DNA of 5,940 nucleotides from NCBI GenBank assembly GCA_029942065.1, contig JAPYTY010000139.1, forward strand, positions 1-5,940. Direction: 5' to 3'. Shown here piece after piece: positions 1-5,181 of the stretch. Both the position numbers and the translations under genes were made by a program. The DNA comes from Acidobacteriota bacterium. Lineage in GTDB: Bacteria; Acidobacteriota; UBA6911; RPQK01; JADFOI01. How positions within the stretch are numbered: the first letter of the stretch is position 1; every line of letters begins with the position of its first letter. The notes below the pieces were generated by a model. It was not told the origin of the DNA. It saw only the letters and a program-made list of their open reading frames with translations, and did not search any database.

Positions 1-2150
1 TGAAAAGCACGCTGGACCGAAGAGAGTTTTTAACCCGAACGGGATTGACGCTGGCAGTCGTCGCGGCACCTTCCGGATTGGAAGTCCTGGCCATGGGCAA
101 AGCGGACGATTCATCGGACACCTTCTCTCCCACGGCCTGGTACACCATTTCCCCCGACAACAGCATCACGGTGATGGCATCCAAGGTGGAGATGGGTCAG
201 GGGACTCATACCGCCCTGGCCATGCTGGTAGCCGAAGAACTGGAAGCCGACTGGAGTCAGGTTCGAACCGAACAATCCCCGGTCCTCCAGGAATACTACG
301 ACCCTCCCCGCAAGACCGGCATGGTGACGGCTGGAAGCGGCAGTATCCGAGGAATGTATGAGCACTTGAGAATAGCCGGTGCGGCCGGTCGGGAGATGCT
401 GGTTCAGGCGGCCGCCACCCGGTGGAAAGTGCCCGCCGGCGAGTGTGAGGCCAGCCAGAGCCAGGTCCACCACGGCTTCAGTGGCCGGAGTCTCAGCTAC
501 GGAGAGCTGGTTGAGGAGGCCTCACAGCTTGCGGTACCGGAACAGCCCCGCCTCAAGGAGAAAAGTGAGTTCAAGCTTCTCCGCACTCCGGTTCAGCGGC
601 TGGATCTCCCGGACAAGATCAATGGAAAGGCCAAGTTCGGGATTGATTCCTTCGTCCCGGGAATGGTGTACGGCGCGATTGCCCGTCCTCCCGCCTACGG
701 TGCCCAGGTGGTGTCCTACGACGAGGCGGCAGCCAAGGAGGTCCCGGGCGTGCAAAACGTGGTCAAGATCGACCGGGGAGTGGCCGTCTGTGCCGACACA
801 CTGGATGCTGCCTGGAAAGGGAAAAAGGCTCTCGATGCTCGATGGGATAAGGGAGTTCGTCCGGATCTGAACACCCAATCCATGGAACAGAATTTGACGG
901 CTCGACTCGATCAACCGGGTGTTTCGGCACGCAGCGACGGTGACGTCGCGGCAGCCCTCGAGCAGGCCGACAAACGACTCGAGGTGGAATACTTCCTTCC
1001 CTACCTCTCCCACGCCAACATGGAACCCATGAACTCCACCGCGGATGTGCGTGAAGATGGATGTGACCTCTGGTCTCCCACACAGGCCCAGACTCGGGCC
1101 CTGGAAGCCGTCCAGAAAATCACCGGTCTGGAGACCGATCAGATCCACGTTCACCCCACCTATGTGGGTTGCGGACTGGGCCGCCGGGCTCAGACCGACT
1201 ACGACCGGGAGGTAACCGAGATCAGCAAGGCCGTGGGACGGCCCGTCAAATTAATCTGGAGCCGGGAAGAAGACATGCAGCACGGCCTTTACCGTCCTGC
1301 CAACTTCCACCGGATCGCCGGAGCCCTGGATGGCCAGGGCCGAGTAACCGCCTGGTCTCACAAGGTGGCGGCCGGTTCCTTCTTCACCTTTCCCAATAAT
1401 CCCGATATCGACGTGGCCGCCGTATCCGGATTGAGGGATCTGCAGTACGGGGTTCCCAACGTTTCGGTTGATTACATGAAGCCGGATCTGCCGATCCCCG
1501 TGACCTTCTGGCGATCGGTTGGTAATTCCCACAACGGCTTCACGGTGGAGAGCTTCATGGACGAACTGGCCCATGCGGCCGGCAAGGATCCCGTGGAATT
1601 CCGACTCGAACACCTCAAACATGACCGCCGGTCGGTCCGGGTCCTCGAGATGGTGGCCGAGAAGGCAGGCTGGGGAACCCCCTTGAAAGAAGGCCAGGCC
1701 CGCGGCGTTGCCGTCTTCACCGCTTTCAGAAGCTACACGGCTCAGATAGCTGAAGTTTCCGTGGATGAGAAAACGGGGAAGATCAAGGTCCACCGAGTGG
1801 TGTGTGCCATCGATTGCGGACCCTATGTCAACTCGGATACCGTCGCCGCCCAGATGATGGGTGCCGTCACCATGGGACTCAGCGCCGCCTTCAAGGAGCA
1901 GATCGAATTTGCCGATGGTGGCGTCAAGTCGGCCAACTTTGCAGATTACAACCTGCTGCGAATGAGCGAGGCTCCGGAGGTGGAAACCCACATCGTCGAC
2001 AGCGATGACCCCATTGGCGGCGTCGGTGAACCGGGACTGCCACCCACTGCACCGGCCGTGGCCAACGCCGTCTTCGCGGCTACAGGAGTTCGCATCCGAA
2101 GGCTGCCCATGACGCCTGAAAGCGTCCTGGAGGAGTTGAAGAGGAGCTGA
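1..2150 (+). CDS. IorB-type molybdopterin-binding large subunit of a xanthine dehydrogenase-family oxidoreductase, Tat-exported (5' end cut by one base)
   Basis: This is the catalytic large subunit of a two-subunit molybdenum hydroxylase (isoquinoline 1-oxidoreductase beta / aldehyde oxidase type), which hydroxylates N-heterocycles or aldehydes and passes electrons to a small 2Fe-2S subunit. Bases 1-2 are TG, and the frame is open from base 3, so the start codon most likely begins one base before the window; this gives about 716 residues, usual for the family. Visible motifs are a twin-arginine signal (DRREFLT, residues 6-12), EMGQGTHT (64-71), a GCGLGRRAQTDY loop (390-401, where the family usually has GGGFGRR), WRSVGNSHNGF before the Mo-site helix, and near the C-terminus GVGEPGLPPTAPAVANA with the presumed catalytic Glu677. 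No cytochrome c domain is present. The TGA at bases 1-3 could also be the stop of an overlapping upstream gene, expected to be the 2Fe-2S subunit. The reading frame is intact. The family is clear; the substrate cannot be read from sequence. Confidence 0.93.
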   Translation, partial: KSTLDRREFLTRTGLTLAVVAAPSGLEVLAMGKADDSSDTFSPTAWYTISPDNSITVMASKVEMGQGTHTALAMLVAEELEADWSQVRTEQSPVLQEYYDPPRKTGMVTAGSGSIRGMYEHLRIAGAAGREMLVQAAATRWKVPAGECEASQSQVHHGFSGRSLSYGELVEEASQLAVPEQPRLKEKSEFKLLRTPVQRLDLPDKINGKAKFGIDSFVPGMVYGAIARPPAYGAQVVSYDEAAAKEVPGVQNVVKIDRGVAVCADTLDAAWKGKKALDARWDKGVRPDLNTQSMEQNLTARLDQPGVSARSDGDVAAALEQADKRLEVEYFLPYLSHANMEPMNSTADVREDGCDLWSPTQAQTRALEAVQKITGLETDQIHVHPTYVGCGLGRRAQTDYDREVTEISKAVGRPVKLIWSREEDMQHGLYRPANFHRIAGALDGQGRVTAWSHKVAAGSFFTFPNNPDIDVAAVSGLRDLQYGVPNVSVDYMKPDLPIPVTFWRSVGNSHNGFTVESFMDELAHAAGKDPVEFRLEHLKHDRRSVRVLEMVAEKAGWGTPLKEGQARGVAVFTAFRSYTAQIAEVSVDEKTGKIKVHRVVCAIDCGPYVNSDTVAAQMMGAVTMGLSAAFKEQIEFADGGVKSANFADYNLLRMSEAPEVETHIVDSDDPIGGVGEPGLPPTAPAVANAVFAATGVRIRRLPMTPESVLEELKRS
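3..98 (+). other. Tat signal peptide region of the IorB-type subunit
   Basis: Residues 2-33 read as a basic/polar n-region with the twin-arginine motif DRREFLT, a short hydrophobic stretch (LTLAVVAAP, residues 16-24), and an alanine/methionine-containing segment before the acidic start of the mature protein (KADDSS). IorB-type large subunits usually carry such a signal and co-export their small subunit, so this enzyme should act in the periplasm. The cleavage site is not obvious; in this family the signal is sometimes retained. Confidence 0.75.
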
Positions 2151-2163
2151 AAAGGGAACGCCG

Positions 2164-2180
2164 TGTAGCGGCCCTCGGGA
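2164..2180. repeat. Half copy of the TGTAGCGGCC palindromic repeat
   Basis: TGTAGCGGCCCTCGGGA lies just after the IorB-type gene. It matches the element at 3635-3664 except that 15 bases between the two GCGGCC copies of the full element are absent and one base differs afterwards. What remains can no longer form the full 8-bp stem. Confidence 0.55.
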
Positions 2181-2181
2181 G

Positions 2182-2205
2182 GTTTCACCACAGAGGCACA
2201 GAAAA
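2182..2205. repeat. TTTCACCACAGAGGCACAG dispersed-type element
   Basis: The string TTTCACCACAGAGGCACAG (2183-2201) closely resembles a short intergenic repeat I recall from many environmental bacterial genomes (accacagaggcacagag-like). Only one copy is in the window, so calling it a repeat rests on memory, not on an internal match. It directly follows the half palindrome and precedes an A/T-rich stretch with a run of seven T. Confidence 0.4.
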
Positions 2206-2248
2206 GATATTTTTTTCTAGTCTTGTCTCTCCAATCGTAGACAACTCC

Positions 2249-2320
2249 GTAGGGGCGCACGGCCGTGCGCCCTTCTTAACCCCACAAACCTTGCTGCGGG
2301 CGCACGCAGTGCGCCCCTAC
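2249..2320. repeat. Facing pair of GGGCGCAC palindromes (composite inverted repeat)
   Basis: Two related palindromes sit head to head. The first (2253-2272) is a perfect 20-base palindrome, GGGCGCACGGCCGTGCGCCC. The second (2298-2316) has 8-bp arms GGGCGCAC/GTGCGCCC around loop GCA. The outer ends GTAGGGGCGCAC (2249-2260) and GTGCGCCCCTAC (2309-2320) are exact 12-base reverse complements, so the whole block can also fold as one long hairpin. Lying between convergent genes, and with the first palindrome followed by TTCTT, it could act as a transcription terminator, but no good T-tract is present. A third copy of the palindrome is at 3603-3621. Confidence 0.85.
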
Positions 2321-2350
2321 AACAGGCTGCAAGATCGTGCCAAATGGAAT

Positions 2351-2386
2351 CGTGGAACGTGGAACGCGCTGGTCGAAGGCCAGCGC
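2351..2386. repeat. Tandem CGTGGAA pair plus 7-bp stem-loop downstream of the coxM-like gene
   Basis: CGTGGAA occurs twice in tandem (2351-2364). It is followed by a stem-loop with arms GCGCTGG (2366-2372) and CCAGCGC (2380-2386) around loop TCGAAGG. It begins eight bases past the stop codon of the minus-strand FAD-subunit gene and may protect or terminate that transcript, but it lacks a following T-run on the minus strand and looks more like another intergenic palindromic element. Confidence 0.5.
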
Positions 2387-2393
2387 CCGGCCT

Positions 2394-3287
2394 CTAGCCG
2401 TGAACCGTTTTGACTTTTTCGCCGGCCGCTCTTCTGAGAGCAACCTCAACAGCTCGACGCAAAAGCACGCCTATTAAATGACGCTTGTATTCCACCGAGC
2501 CCCGGATATCTGAAAACGGATCACATTCAGCTGAAGCTGCCGATGCCGCTTCTTTGAGAAGATCATCGGAGATCGGCTGATTGCTCAGCAATGCCTCGGC
2601 CTTCTCTGCACGTAGGGCGGTCACGCCCACAGCGCCCATGGCAATCACGATATCGCCGCAGTTGCCTTTCTGGTCCAGTGTCAACTGAACCCCGATGCTG
2701 GCCACCGCAAAGTCGCCTGCCCGGCGTTCGAACTTGAGATAGGCTCCCCCACTTCCCTGCGGGGGAATGGGCACCAGGATCTCGGTGATCACCTGGTCGC
2801 CTCCCAGAGACGTCGACCAGGCGTCGACCATCAGTTCACCCATTCCAAGCGTGGCTTTCCCGCTGGAACTGACGGTATTGATCCGTGCCCCGAGCGCCAA
2901 AAGCGCAGGTGCCAGATCTCCGGCGGGATCGGCATGGGCCAGGCTTCCGGCTAGGGTACCCAGATTGCGAACCTGCACATCGGCCACCACCGTGACGGCG
3001 TCATGGAGTAGCGGAAGCTTGGACTGGACCAGTTCCGATTCCTCGATCTCGGCGTGACGGGTCAGCGCCCCGATGGAGACTTCGTTTCTCTGCTCGGAAA
3101 TGCCCGACAGGTCCTGAAGTTTATCCAGATCAATCAAATACTTGGGACTGGCCAGTCTCAACTTCATGAGCGGGATCAGGCTCTGGCCGCCCGCCAGAAC
3201 CCTTGCATCCTCGCCGTACCTGGTCAGCAATTCAATCACTCCCTCGAGCGTGTCCGGGCAAAAGTAATCAAATTTCTGCGGATACAT
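2394..3287 (-). CDS. FAD-binding medium subunit of a molybdenum hydroxylase (CoxM/CutM type)
   Basis: This 297-residue protein is the FAD-binding subunit of a three-subunit molybdenum hydroxylase (CO-dehydrogenase/xanthine-dehydrogenase family), which relays electrons from the 2Fe-2S subunit to an external acceptor. FAD-binding signatures are AGGQS at residues 32-36 and VRNLGTLAGSLAHADPAGD at 106-124. From memory, Oligotropha CoxM has AGGHS and TIGG at the same positions (32-36 and 111-114), so spacing is conserved, although TIGG is TLAG here. The C-terminal part (about 178-285) fits the CO_deh_flav_C domain. Length matches CoxM (about 290). The ATG is supported by AAGGAG six bases upstream. 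No small or large subunit is adjacent on this strand; the neighbouring large subunit at 1-2150 is convergent and of the IorB type, which normally works without a FAD subunit. The physiological substrate is unknown. Confidence 0.93.
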   Translation of the reverse strand: MYPQKFDYFCPDTLEGVIELLTRYGEDARVLAGGQSLIPLMKLRLASPKYLIDLDKLQDLSGISEQRNEVSIGALTRHAEIEESELVQSKLPLLHDAVTVVADVQVRNLGTLAGSLAHADPAGDLAPALLALGARINTVSSSGKATLGMGELMVDAWSTSLGGDQVITEILVPIPPQGSGGAYLKFERRAGDFAVASIGVQLTLDQKGNCGDIVIAMGAVGVTALRAEKAEALLSNQPISDDLLKEAASAASAECDPFSDIRGSVEYKRHLIGVLLRRAVEVALRRAAGEKVKTVHG

Positions 3288-3293
3288 GAGGAT

Positions 3294-3299
3294 CTCCTT
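3294..3299 (-). promoter_or_regulatory. Shine-Dalgarno of the coxM-like gene
   Basis: On the minus strand AAGGAG is followed by ATCCTC and then the ATG at 3287-3285, a six-base spacer. It is the strongest ribosome binding site in the window and fixes the start of this gene. Confidence 0.85.
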
Positions 3300-3323
3300 G
3301 TCTCAACGAGTGCATTCGGCACA

Positions 3324-3352
3324 TTTTTACCAGCTACCCTCGAAGGAGTAAA
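3324..3352 (-). promoter_or_regulatory. Candidate sigma70-like promoter for the coxM-like gene
   Basis: On the minus strand TTTACT (3352-3347) and TAAAAA (3329-3324) are separated by 17 bases, each matching four of six consensus positions. Transcription would begin near 3317, giving a leader of about 30 bases that includes the Shine-Dalgarno. The geometry is right but the boxes are weak, so this is only a candidate. Confidence 0.3.
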
Positions 3353-3531
3353 GGATTGGGGCAGGAGCAGCGGGCCTGTCGCGCTTTGATCGGTCCAAGA
3401 AAATGTTCGTGGAGTACCCGATTCCCACACCACGGGCTGAGATTCGCAAGATGGCCGCCGATCCGGAAAGAGGTGTCTGGCTTGCCCAGTCCCATACCGA
3501 CGTCATCGGCCACATCCACGTGAAGCGGTAG
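3352..3531 (+). pseudogene. C-terminal remnant of a Vgb/NHL-type beta-propeller (streptogramin-lyase-like) protein
   Basis: The frame is open from after a TAA at 3349-3351 to a TAG at 3529-3531. It reads GLSRFDRSKKMFVEYPIPTP (3370-3429), then AEIRKMAADPERGVWLAQSH (3430-3489) and TDVIGHIHVKR. The pattern RFD...EYPIPTP...EIRKM..DP..GVWLA.SH.D.IG.I is what the last propeller blade of Vgb-family proteins looks like. There is no usable start: the only in-frame ATG (3403) lies inside the motif and has no ribosome binding site, and the upstream side runs directly into the promoter region of the divergent coxM-like gene. I read it as the tail of a gene whose 5' part was lost, perhaps by rearrangement through the flanking repeats. 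It could instead be a chance open frame, but the blade-like pattern makes that less likely. Confidence 0.6.
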
Positions 3532-3582
3532 CGCAAGAGCGCTCGTGCTTTCGTGCGGTCGTGCTTTCGCTCTTCGGAGCGA
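3530..3582. repeat. Small hairpins and an 11-base direct repeat after the beta-propeller remnant
   Basis: Three structures follow one another. AGCGC-AAGA-GCGCT (3530-3543) forms a 5-bp stem starting on the remnant's stop codon. TCGTGCTTTCG occurs twice (3543-3553 and 3559-3569, period 16). TCGCTC-TTCG-GAGCGA (3567-3582) is a 6-bp stem capped by the very stable TTCG tetraloop and followed by GGTTTTCC. The last could be a leftover terminator of the lost + strand gene, though its T-tract is short. Confidence 0.55.
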
Positions 3583-3598
3583 GGTTTTCCAGGTGAGT

Positions 3599-3685
3599 GT
3601 AGGGGCGCACTGAGTGCGCCCACAGCAAGATCGTTGTAGCGGCCGCTCTGTGAGCGGCCCTCCGGATTCGGCGCACTGAGGCGCC
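3599..3685. repeat. Cluster of three successive palindromic repeats
   Basis: Three short palindromes lie in a row between the beta-propeller remnant and the HMG-CoA lyase gene. They are GGGCGCAC-TGA-GTGCGCCC (3603-3621), GGCCGCTC-TGT-GAGCGGCC (3641-3659) and GGCGC-ACTGAG-GCGCC (3670-3685). The first shares its GTAGGGGCGCAC leader (3599-3610) with the copy at 2249. The spacer after it contains GCAAGATCGT (3625-3634), which also follows the pair at 2329-2338. The second carries a TGTAGCGGCC leader that recurs at 2164. All read as related REP-like elements. The remaining 3686-3763 holds only the 10-base palindrome ATTCCGGAAT (3692-3701) and the leader of the next gene. Confidence 0.85.
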
Positions 3686-3763
3686 TCCCACATTCCGGAA
3701 TCATGAATTCCCTGGACAAATAGTGAGCCCGAGAGGTACAAGTCAGGTGAAATCTTCAAGTCT

Positions 3764-4705
3764 ATGAACACAATGAATCTTCCCAACAAGATCACCATCG
3801 TGGAAGTGGGTCCCCGGGACGGCTTTCAAATGGAAACGGTCTTTATTCCCACCGAAAAAAAGGTAGAGATCATCAATGCCATCTCCAGAACCGGTGTCCG
3901 GATCGTCGAGACCACCTCATTCGTCAATCCCCGGGTGATCCCCCAGATGGCGGATGCAGCCGAGGTGATGAATGGCATCGACCGCGCTCCCGGTGTGCGC
4001 TACACCGCCCTGATCCCGAATTTGAAGGGCGCCGAAAGGGCCCTCGAGTCCGAGTTGGACGGCCTGCGCCTGGTGGTGTGTGTCAGTGAGAGCTATAACC
4101 AGAAGAATGTGGGAAAAAGCGTGGAGGAATCCCTGCTGGAGCTGGAAGGGGTATTGAAACTGGCCGAGCAAAAGAGCACGCCCGTTGATGTGGCGATCGG
4201 CCTCAGCTTCGGCTGTCCACTGGAAGGTCCTGTTTCACCCCGGAAGGTTCTCAGCCTGGTGGAACGACTCGTCGATAAGGGCTTTGAAGAAGTAACGATT
4301 GCGGACACCGTAGGCGTCGCCAATCCTCAGCAGGTCGGGGAGATGATGCGACAACTCCTGGCCCGATTCCCCTCCGTTGTCTTTGCCCTGCACTTCCACG
4401 ACACCCGCGGACTGGGTCTGGCCAACGTGCTGGCAGGCCTCGAGGAGGGGGTGACCCACTTTGACTCCTCGATCGGGGGCATGGGGGGATGTCCCGTCAA
4501 TCCAGGAGCGACCGGCAACATCGCCACCGAAGATCTGGTGAACATGCTCAATGAGATGGGCCTGGAGACGGGTGTGGATACGGACAAGGTCATGACCTGC
4601 TCGCGCATCGTTCAGGATTTTCTGGGTCGGTCCCTGCCCAGTCATGTTCTCCAGGCCGGAACGCGGGCTCAGCTTTACCAGAAGAGCGGCCCCGCCTCGA
4701 TTTAG
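3764..4705 (+). CDS. mvaB: Hydroxymethylglutaryl-CoA lyase
   Basis: This enzyme cleaves 3-hydroxy-3-methylglutaryl-CoA to acetyl-CoA and acetoacetate, the last step of leucine degradation, in the cytoplasm as a divalent-metal TIM barrel. All expected active-site residues are present: Arg18 and Asp19 (EVGPRDGFQ), Glu49 (VETTSFVNP), His210 and His212 (LHFHDTRG), Cys243 (GGMGGCPVNPGATGN) and Asn252. Every one sits exactly 23 positions below its human HMGCL counterpart (R41, D42, E72, H233, H235, C266, N275, from memory), so the core has no net insertion or deletion. Length of 313 residues fits bacterial members. The start is the first ATG after an in-frame stop at 3704; no alternative GTG or TTG lies between. 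AGGTGA (3745-3750) lies 13 bases upstream, rather far, and a second ATG at 3773 is possible. It leads an operon with a VOC protein and an AtoE-type transporter. Related lyases acting on citramalyl-CoA-like substrates are a lesser alternative. Confidence 0.95.
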   Translation: MNTMNLPNKITIVEVGPRDGFQMETVFIPTEKKVEIINAISRTGVRIVETTSFVNPRVIPQMADAAEVMNGIDRAPGVRYTALIPNLKGAERALESELDGLRLVVCVSESYNQKNVGKSVEESLLELEGVLKLAEQKSTPVDVAIGLSFGCPLEGPVSPRKVLSLVERLVDKGFEEVTIADTVGVANPQQVGEMMRQLLARFPSVVFALHFHDTRGLGLANVLAGLEEGVTHFDSSIGGMGGCPVNPGATGNIATEDLVNMLNEMGLETGVDTDKVMTCSRIVQDFLGRSLPSHVLQAGTRAQLYQKSGPASI

Positions 4706-4733
4706 AGAAACAAGCGCCTCTTCCCGGATAACA

Positions 4734-5153
4734 ATGATCAAACACATCCATCATATCGACTACGTGGTTCGAGATTTCGACAAGGCGGTGGCCGCCTACC
4801 AGAAGATCTTCCAGTTCGAGATGGAACCGAAAAGGCGATTTGATAAACGGGGAATCGAGCTGGCATGGTTTTCTGTGGATGGGATTCGGATCATCCTGGT
4901 CTCTCCCACCCGTGAGGACAGTCCGGTCCAGAAATTTCTTGATGAGCACGGCGAGGGTTTCTTCCACATCGCCTATGAGGTCGACGATCTCGATGCAGCC
5001 ACGACTCACCTCAAACACAACGCCATCTCAATGGTGAGCGATCAGAAAAGGAGTGGCATGGAAGGCTGGGATATCATTGATCTGGATTTGAATGAGACCT
5101 TCGGGGTCTTCACCCAGTTGATCGAGAAGTGCCAACCGGATCGGACGGATTAA
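4734..5153 (+). CDS. VOC (glyoxalase/methylmalonyl-CoA epimerase-like) family protein
   Basis: This is a 139-residue vicinal-oxygen-chelate protein with two beta-alpha-beta-beta-beta modules. The N-module runs IHHIDYVVRDFDKAVAAYQK (5-24) to about 58; the C-module has GEGFFHIAYEVDDLDAATTHL (73-93) to GVFTQLI (124-130). It resembles methylmalonyl-CoA epimerase, including a SPTREDSPVQKFLDEHGEG segment. Of the four metal-ligand positions of that enzyme, His7 and His78 are kept, but the Gln/Glu position is Ile54 and the last Glu is Gln128. The epimerase name is therefore not secure; another CoA-thioester isomerase, lyase or dioxygenase-like activity is possible. The ATG at 4734 is chosen because an earlier in-frame ATG (4644) would overlap the lyase gene by 62 bases and adds a tail unlike the family. 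Its ribosome site is weak (GGA, 5 bases upstream). It follows the lyase gene by 28 bases and precedes the transporter by 28, so it is probably co-transcribed. Confidence 0.85.
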   Translation: MIKHIHHIDYVVRDFDKAVAAYQKIFQFEMEPKRRFDKRGIELAWFSVDGIRIILVSPTREDSPVQKFLDEHGEGFFHIAYEVDDLDAATTHLKHNAISMVSDQKRSGMEGWDIIDLDLNETFGVFTQLIEKCQPDRTD

Positions 5154-5181
5154 GGATTTTCGACTCGAAATACGGAATTCG

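Noticed and set aside
45..47. TTG as the start of the IorB-type gene
   Set aside because: It falls in the middle of the hydrophobic part of the Tat signal; the twin-arginine motif lies upstream in the same open frame, and the frame runs to the window edge.
522..1991. Long minus-strand ORFs within 522-1154 and 1251-1991
   Set aside because: They are antisense frames of the IorB-type gene with no recognisable domains; the + strand protein has clear family motifs throughout.
2200..2218. AGAAAA...TTTTCT with a run of seven T as a rho-independent terminator for the IorB-type gene
   Set aside because: The stem is only six A/T-rich pairs; no GC-rich stem directly precedes the T-run.
2249..3685. 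CRISPR array
   Set aside because: The repeats are few, differ in sequence and orientation, and lack regular spacers; no cas gene is present.
3713..3742. TGGACA and TACAAG as a promoter of the HMG-CoA lyase gene
   Set aside because: The spacing is 18 and the boxes are fair, but transcription would start around 3749, inside the only Shine-Dalgarno-like site AGGTGA, so the message would lack it.
3327..3798. Minus-strand ORFs across the intergenic gap (3334-3798, 3327-3719)
   Set aside because: They run antisense through the palindromic repeats, the beta-propeller remnant and the start of the lyase gene; their sequence shows no domain.
4644..4733. ATG at 4644 as the start of the VOC protein
   Set aside because: It would overlap the HMG-CoA lyase gene by 62 bases and adds 30 residues with no family resemblance; the VOC fold begins right after the ATG at 4734.
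4734..5153. Firm annotation as methylmalonyl-CoA epimerase
   Set aside because: Two of the four metal-ligand positions appear changed (Ile54, Gln128), so only the VOC family level is supported.
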